A model generated the notes under the pieces. The model was given only the letters and a program-made list of their open reading frames with translations, was not told the origin of the DNA and did no database searches. The translations under genes were made by a program, and so were the position numbers. Shown here piece after piece: positions 1-7,994 of a stretch of DNA of 64,000 nt. Positions within the stretch are counted from its first letter, which is position 1. Each line of letters opens with the position of its first letter. The stretch is taken from contig DAOMOK010000017.1 in the NCBI GenBank assembly GCA_035444285.1, forward strand, positions 1-64,000, read 5' to 3'. Origin of the DNA: CAADGU01 sp035444285 (GTDB lineage: Bacteria > Chloroflexota > Anaerolineae > Promineifilales > Promineifilaceae).

Positions 1-120
1 GCCACGCCAAACGCCACGCCACCCGCCACGCCAACCGCCACGCCAAACGCCACGCCAACCGCCACGCCACCCGCTACGCCAACCGCCACGCCAACCGCCA
101 CGCCAAACGCCACGCCACCC
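1..120. repeat. 12-bp tandem repeat encoding GVAx
   Basis: Ten copies of a 12-bp unit, gccacgccaNNc, run without interruption. The variable positions change one residue in each tetrapeptide of the minus-strand membrane protein (F, G or V). The unit length is a multiple of three, so copy-number changes by slippage would keep the frame. Confidence 0.9.
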
Positions 121-416
121 GCCACATAGGCCCAGTTGAATACCGCATCCGGTGTGACGGCTACGCGAATCATCTCGGCCAGCACACTCAACGGGAACAG
201 CGGCAGCAGCCCCAAGAGAAGCGCCACACCCATTTGCGCCACGTAGCGGCGCAGGGCTGGGTTGGTGCGTAGTTGGCGGCGCACGCTTAGCAGCGAAAAA
301 TCGCCATTGCTGTCCAACTTCACGCCAAACTGCCGCTGGTAGGCGCGCAGCGTCAGCGGCTTAAAAAAGCTCCAATAGAGCAGGCGGGCGGGGGTGGTCA
401 GCCAGGTATCTATCAC
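1..416 (-). CDS. Membrane protein with GVAx tetrapeptide repeats, C-terminus missing (partial)
   Basis: This minus-strand frame opens with GTG at 416 and stays open to the window edge (about 138 codons). The GTG overlaps the TGA of the upstream EAD-ATPase gene as GTGA, so translational coupling is likely. Residues 1-60 are basic and aromatic, followed by a hydrophobic segment at about residues 65-85. After a short loop the protein becomes at least ten tandem copies of G-V-A-x, with x = F, G or V. I do not recognise a named family. Small-residue repeats of this kind suggest tightly packed membrane helices, possibly a channel or pore, but that is inference. Its place in an EAD operon suggests it belongs to the same conflict or signalling module. 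The real C-terminus lies outside the window. Confidence 0.7.
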   Translation of the reverse strand, partial: MIDTWLTTPARLLYWSFFKPLTLRAYQRQFGVKLDSNGDFSLLSVRRQLRTNPALRRYVAQMGVALLLGLLPLFPLSVLAEMIRVAVTPDAVFNWAYVAGGVAFGVAVGVAVGVAGGVAVGVAFGVAVGVAGGVAFGV

Positions 417-2026
417 TTTTTCCCCAGCAAATCCTGCAGCCAGGCCAGGAAATCTTGCCCGGCCAGCCTGCCCACAATCACCAATATAAACGGCAGCAAA
501 ATCGCCAGCAGCAGCACCAGACTGCCCACGCTTTGCACTTCCAGAATGTAGCGCAGCACCAGCGCCACCCCTGCCAAAACTGCCAGGGTCACGGCCCCTG
601 TCAGCACCAACAGCCCTTTATCCATTATGGGTGGCGTCTGGTTCTCTTTGTCCTTTTCGTCCGGCTCCGGCGTCGGTGTGGCATCCGGGGGTGTATGGGG
701 TGGGGGTGTTGGCGGCCGGTTTTCCCGCACCCAGTCGGCAAAACCCCGGCTAAATGGTTTATACCCTTTTCCTTCTTTCACCAGCAATCCCTTGCGGGCC
801 ATCTGGGCACGGTAGTGCGCGACGGTGGGGGAAGTGGCTTCTTCCCAGACCAAAGGAAAAGCGGCCTGTTCGGCCGGGGTCAGGGCGCGCCACATACCCT
901 GCCAGTGGCGCTCGGCCGCCCAGACAAAATCGTCATGTAATTGTGCCCGGTCAACGCCGTCCACCGTCATCATGTCAAACAGTTGGAAAGCGGCCATCTG
1001 CAAATAAAACGGGTGTGGCCCACACAAATCCAGCAGGTAGGCCACATCCTCCTCCCGGAAGGGTACGCCCTGGCGCTGCGCCGGTTCTTTTACCAGCGCC
1101 CGCGCTTCGTCCGGGGCCAACAAGGCCAGTGTTGTCTGGTCAAAGATGTTATGAAAGTTGGAGGTGAGGTCACTCTGCTGGATGAGGTCAGCCAGTGGTT
1201 GTTGGGAAACGGTGACAAAGACTAACTGACCGGCATTGCCCAGCGCCCGCCAGCTTTCAAAGACGGTGTCGGTAAATTCCTGGGCGTGTTTGAGGAGGTT
1301 CTCAAATTCGTCCAGGCACAAAACCGGGCGATACCCGGCGGCGTGTAGCTGGCTGACGGATTGAGAAAATCCGGGCAAGTCGGCTGTACTCAAACGGACA
1401 TTGTTTGCCGGCGGCCCCCAGGCTTCATAGGCCCCATGAATGAGACCGGGCAGGGTGTGGTAACGGCCGTCTTGCAAATCCAGATGGGCTACCAGATAAC
1501 CGGGCTGGTTGTTCAGGTCCGTGTGGTGGCCCAGGTGGTACAGTAAGGATGATTTGCCCATGCGCCGCATCCCTACAATGGAGCAGCTACCCCTGTTGCG
1601 CAGGCGGGTTTGCAAGCGGCGCAGTTCGGCGCGACGGCCGTAAAACATCTCTGGCTGTGTAACCATTGGCCCGGCAATGAAGGGATTGATTTTAGGTGCA
1701 TCCGGGGCGGGTATTACCGGCGGGGTCGTGATGGCGGGCGGCGGTGGCTCAGATGGGGGGGCTGGAGAGGCTGTTGCACTCAGACCATGTTCGGCAAGAT
1801 AGGCGGCATAAGCTGGCCGAAGGGCGGGACGCAGCGTCACAACAACCTGTACCAGTTCGGGTAAACGGGTACGTCTTTCCAGATAGAGAATCAATTCACG
1901 TGCTCTATCCGGCAGGTTGGCGCCACTGATATGACCGTAATTGATCTGCAAACGAAAACAGATCTCTTTTAGTTCAGCTTCATCAAATGAGTTGGAAATG
2001 TCGTTGAGCAGTTGCACCTTGTCCAT
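413..2026 (-). CDS. EAD (death-like adaptor) - P-loop ATPase - transmembrane protein
   Basis: I chose the ATG at 2026 (537 aa) because AAGGAGG lies just upstream; a longer in-frame start at 2062 lacks this. Residues 1-70 match the effector-associated domain type seen in bacterial conflict proteins: short helices, a conserved ELKEICFRL segment, RARELILYLERR and LPELV. A Pro-rich linker (about 85-110) leads to an AAA/STAND-like ATPase beginning with FYGRRAELRRL, with Walker A GMRRMGKSS at 152-160 and an LCLDEFENL Walker B-like segment. A winged-helix-like region follows. The C-terminus has a charged Pro-rich stretch and two hydrophobic helices (about 475-500 and 505-530). It is probably an NTP-dependent switch that recruits partners by EAD-EAD contact and acts at the membrane. 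That role is inferred from family knowledge and context. Confidence 0.8.
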   Translation of the reverse strand: MDKVQLLNDISNSFDEAELKEICFRLQINYGHISGANLPDRARELILYLERRTRLPELVQVVVTLRPALRPAYAAYLAEHGLSATASPAPPSEPPPPAITTPPVIPAPDAPKINPFIAGPMVTQPEMFYGRRAELRRLQTRLRNRGSCSIVGMRRMGKSSLLYHLGHHTDLNNQPGYLVAHLDLQDGRYHTLPGLIHGAYEAWGPPANNVRLSTADLPGFSQSVSQLHAAGYRPVLCLDEFENLLKHAQEFTDTVFESWRALGNAGQLVFVTVSQQPLADLIQQSDLTSNFHNIFDQTTLALLAPDEARALVKEPAQRQGVPFREEDVAYLLDLCGPHPFYLQMAAFQLFDMMTVDGVDRAQLHDDFVWAAERHWQGMWRALTPAEQAAFPLVWEEATSPTVAHYRAQMARKGLLVKEGKGYKPFSRGFADWVRENRPPTPPPHTPPDATPTPEPDEKDKENQTPPIMDKGLLVLTGAVTLAVLAGVALVLRYILEVQSVGSLVLLLAILLPFILVIVGRLAGQDFLAWLQDLLGKK

Positions 2027-2073
2027 GCCGCCTCCTTGAGTTCTTAGAGAAACACAGGACAAAGTATAACAAA

Positions 2074-2439
2074 TTATTCTTCCAAACGGGGGTGTTCATC
2101 GCTGTCCCAGCGCATAGTGGGCGGTTCTTCGATGGCCGGGCCTTCACCCGCCGCCAGACCGTCCAGCCATTCCAGGCGGCTGTCTTTGGGCGCGGACTCG
2201 CGTTGCAGTTGTGCCTGGTAGGTCACTTTGAGCGCCGGTTTGGCCTGCACCATCCAGTAAACGAGTTCACGCAGACGGCCGTTGCGCTCCACCTTGCTGA
2301 TCAACGACCCGGCTTTATCGGGCACCGTCTTGCCGCCGAGCAAATTAAAATTCACCCCCACCCGCCCGGCCAATAAGACCAGTTCGTCTGGGGAAAAATG
2401 GGTGGTCAGGTCTTGGTGGATTTGTTGTTGGTTCAACAT
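2074..2439 (-). CDS. Stand-alone EAD (effector-associated domain) protein
   Basis: This 121-aa protein is almost entirely one EAD. Residues 1-75 share the layout of the N-terminus of the next gene: a helix with FSPDELVLLAGRVGVNF, a glycine turn, DKAGSLISKVERNGRLRELV, then KPAL. The remaining 45 residues are polar and lack a recognisable domain. It lies 47 bp upstream of the EAD-ATPase gene on the same strand, so co-transcription is likely. A free EAD next to an EAD-fused ATPase suggests an adaptor or inhibitor that pairs with it by like-with-like contact (inference). No clear Shine-Dalgarno sequence precedes the ATG, and the upstream DNA is a small 7-bp-period repeat. Confidence 0.7.
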   Translation of the reverse strand: MLNQQQIHQDLTTHFSPDELVLLAGRVGVNFNLLGGKTVPDKAGSLISKVERNGRLRELVYWMVQAKPALKVTYQAQLQRESAPKDSRLEWLDGLAAGEGPAIEEPPTMRWDSDEHPRLEE

Positions 2440-2480
2440 GAAGTAATTGGGTAACTGAGTAATTGGGTAATTACTCAGTT
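2440..2480. repeat. 7-bp-period intergenic repeat (GTAATTGGGTAACTGA type)
   Basis: Short direct and inverted copies of taattgggtaa and taactgag fill the gap between the EAD gene and the toxin remnant. The same sequence type recurs at 5640, 60421 and 62878. Confidence 0.7.
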
Positions 2481-2667
2481 AGACTGACAGGGTGATTATC
2501 GAATCACGGAAACGACGCCAGCTTTGTTGATTTTGTCGTCGAACAAAAACGCGATGTATACCGGCATCTGTTTTGGTCATTAGTTGCCTGATCGTTGGCG
2601 ATAATCGAGGATCACTGGTGAGGTGCCAGTGTAAAACATGCGTATCTGTGACGTACTCACTCATCAA
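2479..2667 (-). pseudogene. VapC-like PIN toxin, internally deleted remnant
   Basis: The first ~40 codons read as a typical VapC/PIN N-terminus (YVTDTHVLHWHLTSDPRLS, with the first catalytic Asp). After HRVFV the frame becomes unlike the family. In the neighbouring frame, 2496-2540 encodes DDKINKAGVVSVIR followed by a stop, which looks like a PIN-family C-terminus. The simplest reading is an internal deletion that joined the two ends out of frame and removed the middle, including the other acidic catalytic residues. The start overlaps the antitoxin stop as ATGA, the usual VapBC arrangement. The product should have no nuclease activity. Confidence 0.75.
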
Positions 2668-2912
2668 TCACGTTCCCCAAATTTTGACCACATCTCGCGG
2701 CGAACTTCTTCAATATCTTCATCGGAAATGACTGTACCTTGCCAAAGACCACCAAGTACTATCGGTGTATAGGGCGTCGTTTGCGCAGGATTACCAGGTG
2801 ATTCTCGATATTCTAGATACTCAAGAAAGGTAGCCACTTCTACCAGGGTTGATTCGGGCAAACTTTCAATTGTTTGACTTATCCGCTTTTTTAATCCATT
2901 CGCTGTACTCAT
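2664..2912 (-). CDS. VapB/DUF2281-like antitoxin
   Basis: An 82-aa protein. The N-terminal part (LKKRISQTIESLPESTLVEVATFLEYLEY) is a helical dimerisation/DNA-binding type segment. The C-terminal tail (VLGGLWQGTVISDEDIEEVRREMW) is of the kind that wraps a PIN toxin. It overlaps the broken toxin gene by 4 bp and lies 37 bp after coaBC on the same strand. With the toxin inactivated it may persist as an orphan DNA-binding antitoxin, able to neutralise related toxins or to regulate itself (inference). Confidence 0.75.
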   Translation of the reverse strand: MSTANGLKKRISQTIESLPESTLVEVATFLEYLEYRESPGNPAQTTPYTPIVLGGLWQGTVISDEDIEEVRREMWSKFGERD

Positions 2913-2949
2913 AGCACCTGTCCTTCACAAAAAGAGAACCATGCCTTTT

Positions 2950-4176
2950 TTAGTTGCTGTTGAGCGTCTTTGCCACATGATACACCAGCCGTTCGGCCAC
3001 GGCCGTTTTGCTTTGCAACGGTATCTCTTCCACCACCCCGGCCGAACTGAGCAGCAGCACCCGGTTGGTGTCGTGTTCAAAGCCAACGCCCTCGGCCAGT
3101 ACGTCATTGACGGCGATAAAGTTCAACCCCTTACGCAGCAGTTTTTGACGGCCGTACTCAAAGGCATCGTGTGTCTCCGCGGCAAAACCGAGGGCGACGC
3201 GGGGGAAGCCCGTTTTTTCTCGCTGCTCCTTGACCGCGCTCAGGATGTCCAGCGTTACTTCCAGCCCTATCGCCAGCCCCCAGGCTTCGTCCGTCTTTTT
3301 GATTTTGCGGTCGGACTGGGTGCCGGGGCGGAAGTCGGCGACGGCGGCGACCATGAAGAGGGCGTCGGCGTTTTGCACGGCCGTCAATGTCGCTTCGCCC
3401 ATCTCCTGGGTGGTGTGGACGGGCACGGCCGTAACGCCAAACGGTACCGGCTCGGCCAGGGGGCCATAAATCAGGGTCACATCCGCGCCCGCGTCCAGCG
3501 CCGCCTGGGCCACCGCCAACCCCTGCTTGCCGGTAGAGCGGTTGCTGATGAAACGCACCGGGTCTATGGCTTCGCGGGTGGGGCCGGTGGTGACGACTAC
3601 TTTACGGCCGTGCAGCGGTCCCTGTTTCGCCAACGCTATTCGGATTTGCGCCAGCAGTTCCGGCGGTTCCATCATGCGCCCCAAACCGGACAGGCCGGAG
3701 GCCATGCGCCCCGTTACCGGCCCGGCAAACGAAACGCCGCGCTGCTGCAAGGTGGCTACGTTGGCCTGCGTGGCCGGGTGTTCATACATGCCACCGTCCA
3801 TGGCTGGAGCCACCAGAATGGGGCAGCGGGCGGCCAATGCTGTCACTGTGAGCAGATTGTCGGCCAGGCCATACGCCAGCTTACCCAGGGTGTGCGCCGT
3901 AGCCGGGGCAATGACAAACAGGTCGGCGTTTTCGGCCAGCCCCACATGGCGCACATGGTCGGCCAGGTCCCACATGCTGGTGTACACTGGCTGCCCCGTC
4001 ACCGAGCGAAAAGCCAGCGGCGTCACAAATTGCTGCGCCGCCTCTGTCAGGATTACTTCTACCTGCGCCCCGGCCTGGGTCAGTTTGGAGGCCAGGTCTA
4101 CCACCTTGTAACAGGCGATGGAGCCGGTGACGCCCAATAAAATGCGTTTGTTTTGCAGTAAAGTAACGGTAGTCAT
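2950..4176 (-). CDS. coaBC: Bifunctional phosphopantothenoylcysteine decarboxylase / phosphopantothenate-cysteine ligase
   Basis: CoaBC carries out two consecutive coenzyme A steps: CoaB ligates cysteine to 4'-phosphopantothenate and CoaC decarboxylates the product using FMN. The first ~185 residues are the CoaC flavoprotein, with GVTGSIACYK at the N-terminus, APATAHTLGKLAYG and the PAMDGGMYEHPAT active-site loop (the family usually has PAMN). The second half is CoaB, with TTGPTREAIDPVRFISNRSTGKQG and the basic KIKK loop. The 408-aa length is normal. I chose the ATG at 4176 because the preceding ten codons of the longer frame are not conserved-looking; an upstream start at 4206 remains possible. 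The antitoxin gene follows on the same strand. Confidence 0.95.
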   Translation of the reverse strand: MTTVTLLQNKRILLGVTGSIACYKVVDLASKLTQAGAQVEVILTEAAQQFVTPLAFRSVTGQPVYTSMWDLADHVRHVGLAENADLFVIAPATAHTLGKLAYGLADNLLTVTALAARCPILVAPAMDGGMYEHPATQANVATLQQRGVSFAGPVTGRMASGLSGLGRMMEPPELLAQIRIALAKQGPLHGRKVVVTTGPTREAIDPVRFISNRSTGKQGLAVAQAALDAGADVTLIYGPLAEPVPFGVTAVPVHTTQEMGEATLTAVQNADALFMVAAVADFRPGTQSDRKIKKTDEAWGLAIGLEVTLDILSAVKEQREKTGFPRVALGFAAETHDAFEYGRQKLLRKGLNFIAVNDVLAEGVGFEHDTNRVLLLSSAGVVEEIPLQSKTAVAERLVYHVAKTLNSN

Positions 4177-4288
4177 TGCCGGAAGTATACCTGAACTGCT
4201 TACCATGTGCCTGAACTGATTGAGCGTCCTGGCCCGGCTCCATTTTGGCGGCTTGTTTTTTTTTGATAAAGTACCGGGTTTGTTGTGA

Positions 4289-4310
4289 AACGGCCGTCAG
4301 CGCCGTTTTT
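4289..4310 (+). terminator. Hairpin with T-run in the leader of the beta-propeller gene
   Basis: AACGGC and GCCGTT form a stem with a 7-nt loop, followed by TTTTT. No plus-strand gene lies upstream, so it may be chance, a leader attenuator, or a by-product of the ACGGCCGT copy inside it. Confidence 0.3.
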
Positions 4311-4338
4311 ATATCTACTGAAATGAAGGAGACATAGT

Positions 4339-5619
4339 GTGAAATTTAACCACCCACGTCAGACCTATCTTGTTGGTGTTTTGTTATTCCTGTCACTGTT
4401 GGGCCTGATCATCTTTGTTTTACCGGCGCGGGGAAACGACCAACCGCAGACTATTGCCGGATTGGAGGGTACACCTTTTTATTTTCCAATCATCAGAAAA
4501 GACCCTACCCCCACGCCTACCTTTACGCCCACGCCGGTTCCCATTCCTCAATTTGTCAGCAATATCCCCACCGACAACGCGAAGTGTCCCGGCGCAGCCG
4601 GTTTCAATCCCATTGGCGGACATGTCTATATTTTGAACGAGTACAGCAGCAATGTGAATGTTTTCCACAATCGCATTTGGGGCGGAACTGTTACCATTCC
4701 ACCAACCTGGCCGGATGATCCGGCCGGATCATGGCCGATAGCTATTGCCGCCGATAATGATTCGGCCGATGTCTATGTGGCGGCTATCCATGCGGGCACG
4801 GCCAGGATTAACGGCGCTAATCTGGTGGGCATGGGTGAGCGGTATTATGAACCACGTGGCGTGGCGATTAATCCGGTTAACGGTTATACGTATGTGCCTG
4901 ATCTCGATCGGGCTATGCAAGTCTTCAACGGGACGACGTTGGTGCAAAACATTGTTTTTGCCATGGATCCAACCTGGGATGCCTGGTTCATAGATGCGGT
5001 GGTTGATCCCAATACCGGCTATGTGTATACGGCCGGGGTAGAAGGCGTCATGTATGTGGTTGATGGCACCACAGTTATCGGCAGTTACCGGCTGGGGTGG
5101 CGGGTGATTGACCTGGCCATAGACCCGGTGCGTGGTTACATTTACGCGGCGCACAGTGGCAAAAATGCGCAGTATCAAAACAACATTTCCGTTTTTAATA
5201 TCAATACACAAACCGTTACGCCTCTGAACACGGCCGATCACTCTCGCAGTATCGCTGTTGATCCCAATACGGGTTTAACTTACGTGACAAACCCTGGCCC
5301 TGGCGATGATCCCGCTAATGACTCAATTACCCTGTTGACAGGTACTGTGGTTCATGGGAATGTGACTGTTGGCAATATGCCCTGGGGGGTGGCGGTGAAC
5401 CCCAACACGCGCCATGCCTTTGTGACAAACCGGGGTGATAACACGGTGATGGTTTTCCGTGATGGCGCTCACCTGACAACCATTCCCGTGCAAGGTCGTG
5501 ATCCCTATGCGGTAGCGGTAGACACCAACAACAATGACATCTACATTGCCAATCGGGGTAGAGAGTACATTACCCCCTGGGGGCAGTGTGACCTTGCCTC
5601 GGTGACGATTTTGCATTAG
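4339..5619 (+). CDS. Exported YVTN/NHL-type beta-propeller repeat protein
   Basis: A 426-aa protein with a GTG start and AAGGAG about 8 nt upstream. Residues 8-30 form one hydrophobic segment (a signal peptide or signal anchor), followed by a Thr/Pro linker (TPTPTFTPTPVP at about 57-70) that would stand off from the membrane. The rest is repeated blades with the pattern VAINPVNGYTYV, AVDPNTGLTYVTN and VAVNPNTRHAFVTNRGDNTV, typical of YVTN-family seven-bladed propellers of surface proteins. No catalytic residues are evident. A likely role is surface binding or scaffolding (inference). It converges with the GT-C gene downstream. Confidence 0.8.
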   Translation: MKFNHPRQTYLVGVLLFLSLLGLIIFVLPARGNDQPQTIAGLEGTPFYFPIIRKDPTPTPTFTPTPVPIPQFVSNIPTDNAKCPGAAGFNPIGGHVYILNEYSSNVNVFHNRIWGGTVTIPPTWPDDPAGSWPIAIAADNDSADVYVAAIHAGTARINGANLVGMGERYYEPRGVAINPVNGYTYVPDLDRAMQVFNGTTLVQNIVFAMDPTWDAWFIDAVVDPNTGYVYTAGVEGVMYVVDGTTVIGSYRLGWRVIDLAIDPVRGYIYAAHSGKNAQYQNNISVFNINTQTVTPLNTADHSRSIAVDPNTGLTYVTNPGPGDDPANDSITLLTGTVVHGNVTVGNMPWGVAVNPNTRHAFVTNRGDNTVMVFRDGAHLTTIPVQGRDPYAVAVDTNNNDIYIANRGREYITPWGQCDLASVTILH

Positions 5620-5639
5620 CCGCAGAAGAGGCAGATAGG

Positions 5640-5680
5640 TCATTGGGTAATTGGGCCAAAATCGCCCAATTACTCAATGA
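5640..5680. repeat. Inverted repeat between convergent genes
   Basis: tcattgggtaattggg (5640-5655) and its near-exact complement (5665-5680) form a hairpin. The stop codon of the minus-strand GT-C gene (5670-5672) lies in the right arm. It may serve as a bidirectional terminator and belongs to the 7-bp-period repeat class. Confidence 0.65.
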
Positions 5681-7994
5681 CAAATGTGAATAAAGTCAGG
5701 TGATCCTGGTTTGCCCCGTCGGCCAGGAGGGAAAGGCGGGCGAGTGTGGCGGCGTCATACACACCGGCTTGTACGCTGTAAGGGCCGGGAGGCAGATCGC
5801 CGGGCAGGGGCAGGGAATGGAGTTGGGCAAATTCATCTCCCGGTAGCAAACGGGCTGTTTGCACATCCAGGCCATCGTGTTGGGCGACCAGGTTGCCGTC
5901 CTGGTCTAAAACATGCACGAACAGTTTGAGATCACGGCCGTCCCGCGCCACCACACGCCAATAAGTCAACAAGTCCAACGGCCGTCCCTCCTGGTAACCT
6001 GCCGTCTCATAACCCAAATACTGGAGCGTCTCGCCCCATACGGCCGTGTCCGCTGCCGGCGTTCCTGGTTGGAGCGGGGATGTGGCCCACTGATACAGGT
6101 GGTAGCGCCAGTTCTGCCCGTCAATCATCCGTTCGCCGGTGTGGGTGGCGCCGGCAGACGAGTATAACTTTTGCAGCAGGGAGTGGGTGGGTTGGTGGCC
6201 GTCGCCCACGGCCGTCCACGCGGTTGCTGCCCCCCCGCCACCCGGCCAGACGAAGCTGGTACGGCCGTCAAAATGGCGCAGGCTGATGTTGTTGCCATCG
6301 GTCAATGTGGTCATTGTCTCTGGCGTCAACATGGCAATGCCAATGCCAGAGAGCGCCAGACCCACCGCTTCGCCTTCTGGTTCTACCTCATAAATGAAAT
6401 AGGAATAACCCACTTTGGCGTCTGGTTGGCGCTGGCGGAACCATTCCATTTGCCCGACCTGCTCGCCCAGATACGGCCCGGCTAACTGAGTGGCGCTGAT
6501 AGCGTATGTGCCCGGCAACGGCCGTTCCAGAACCAAATCATCATAAACCAGGTCACGCGCCGAAGGAGGAAAGGTGAGAAAGGAGGCGCCAGGGATGCCA
6601 TACCGCCTGGGCATGACCGTACTAAACCAGGATATATGGGCGTCGGTAATGTCTCGTTCGGCCAGGTAACGCCCCACCGCTTCCAGGTCTTGCCCCCAAT
6701 CCATGTTAGAATCCACCGCCAGCCGCCAGCCATTGTCCGGCCCACCCGCCAGGGTGTTGAAATAGGCGAGATAGTGGGGATGAATACGAACGCTGGCAAA
6801 GAGGAAGGCGACCAGGGCTACGGCCGTGATCCATCGCCAGATGACGGCCGTTTGTGGCAAAACCAGTTGGCCTAAGAAGATGAACAACGGAGGCAGCGCC
6901 GGTAGTAAATAACGATAGCCAATGTTTACACTGCTCACCAGCGCACCTGCAAAAATCATCCCCGCCAGCAGCAGCAGCCAGCCCCGCTCCCACCCCCCGG
7001 TTTGTAGTGGGCGATTCATCGCCCCAGCCCAAACAAACAGGGCCACACCCAGGCCCAACAAAACCAGCAAGCCTATGGGCGTTTTAGCCAGGAACACCAC
7101 CGGATAATAATACCACCAGCCCGTCCGGCTCATTTCGCCGAGCAAATACGCCTCATGCCCTTCGCTAAAGTGGGCCTGTTGAAACTGGTAATCGGCCACC
7201 AGCAGCGAGAGTTGAAAACGATAAGAAGCCAGCAGCACCAAAGCGGCAATGGTCAGGATAACGGCCGTCGCCGCCGCCGACCGCAGCGCCCCCTCTTTTG
7301 TTCGCTCCATCATCCACCACCGGTAAGCCATCATCAACAGCAGCGCCGGGATCAGGGCCGCGCCGGAAAATTTGGCCGCCAGCGCCAGCCCCACACTCAC
7401 CCCTGCCCCCACCAGCCGTGGCGTGGTTGGCTGCCGCCAGTATCGCCACAAACAATAACCGGCCCACGTGTAAAAGAGCGCAGCGCCCAGGTCGGTTGTG
7501 GCCAGGGCGCTCATTGCCAGCAGGTTGGGGTCAAACGTGAGCAGCAGCAGGGCAAACAGCGCCGGGAGCGGGTGTGCATACAACTGCCCGGCCCAGCGGT
7601 AAACCAGCGTCGCCAGAAACAGGCATAAAAAGATAATCGCCAGTCGCCCTACCCAAAAGAACTGGGGCCAGTTGGCGTTGACCTGCCAGAAGAAGATTTG
7701 GGCAATGTCAAAACCATTGCCCCACTGCCACACATCCTGTTCGTAGCCCATGTCATAGCGCAGACCGGTCAGGTGCATCAGGCTGCCCATGAGGGCGTGA
7801 ATGAGCGGCGGGTTGTTGATGGTGGAAACCATCGGGCGCGGCTGGAAGTATTGCACGGCGTTGAGTACGTGCGGTGGCTCATCGTAGGTGATGGATTGCT
7901 GCGTCTCGGTGTGCAGCAGCCGCCCAAATAAAAATAACAAGAGCAAGAGCGCCAGCCATCGGCCCAGCCGCTGGTTTATCTGTTTCTGCTTCAT
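5670..7994 (-). CDS. GT-C membrane glycosyltransferase (ArnT/PMT-like, GT39 family)
   Basis: A 774-aa polytopic protein. It starts with a short basic stretch and a first helix, then the ITYDEPPHVLNA loop, whose acidic-Pro-Pro motif is the catalytic loop of GT-C enzymes that use lipid-phosphate sugars. About 11-12 hydrophobic segments follow over residues 70-420. The C-terminal ~350 residues are a soluble extracytoplasmic region with a WNGYQ-type beta domain. The enzyme should transfer a sugar from a polyprenyl-phosphate donor to a lipid or protein at the outer membrane face; the acceptor is unknown. It overlaps the upstream GT-C gene by 4 bp, so the two and the YfhO gene form an operon for envelope glycans. 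Confidence 0.8.
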   Translation of the reverse strand: MKQKQINQRLGRWLALLLLLFLFGRLLHTETQQSITYDEPPHVLNAVQYFQPRPMVSTINNPPLIHALMGSLMHLTGLRYDMGYEQDVWQWGNGFDIAQIFFWQVNANWPQFFWVGRLAIIFLCLFLATLVYRWAGQLYAHPLPALFALLLLTFDPNLLAMSALATTDLGAALFYTWAGYCLWRYWRQPTTPRLVGAGVSVGLALAAKFSGAALIPALLLMMAYRWWMMERTKEGALRSAAATAVILTIAALVLLASYRFQLSLLVADYQFQQAHFSEGHEAYLLGEMSRTGWWYYYPVVFLAKTPIGLLVLLGLGVALFVWAGAMNRPLQTGGWERGWLLLLAGMIFAGALVSSVNIGYRYLLPALPPLFIFLGQLVLPQTAVIWRWITAVALVAFLFASVRIHPHYLAYFNTLAGGPDNGWRLAVDSNMDWGQDLEAVGRYLAERDITDAHISWFSTVMPRRYGIPGASFLTFPPSARDLVYDDLVLERPLPGTYAISATQLAGPYLGEQVGQMEWFRQRQPDAKVGYSYFIYEVEPEGEAVGLALSGIGIAMLTPETMTTLTDGNNISLRHFDGRTSFVWPGGGGAATAWTAVGDGHQPTHSLLQKLYSSAGATHTGERMIDGQNWRYHLYQWATSPLQPGTPAADTAVWGETLQYLGYETAGYQEGRPLDLLTYWRVVARDGRDLKLFVHVLDQDGNLVAQHDGLDVQTARLLPGDEFAQLHSLPLPGDLPPGPYSVQAGVYDAATLARLSLLADGANQDHLTLFTFVIE

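Noticed and set aside
1..120. CRISPR-like array
   Set aside because: The units are 12 bp and contiguous with no spacers.
1..129. Plus-strand frame encoding repeated ATPT/ATPN/ATPP, like a Thr/Pro linker
   Set aside because: It ends with a stop at 127 and leads nowhere, while the minus-strand frame continues into a coupled gene with a good start; the pattern is the complement of GVAx.
2941..4140. Long plus-strand frame opposite coaBC
   Set aside because: It lies fully inside a well-recognised gene on the other strand and has no family features.
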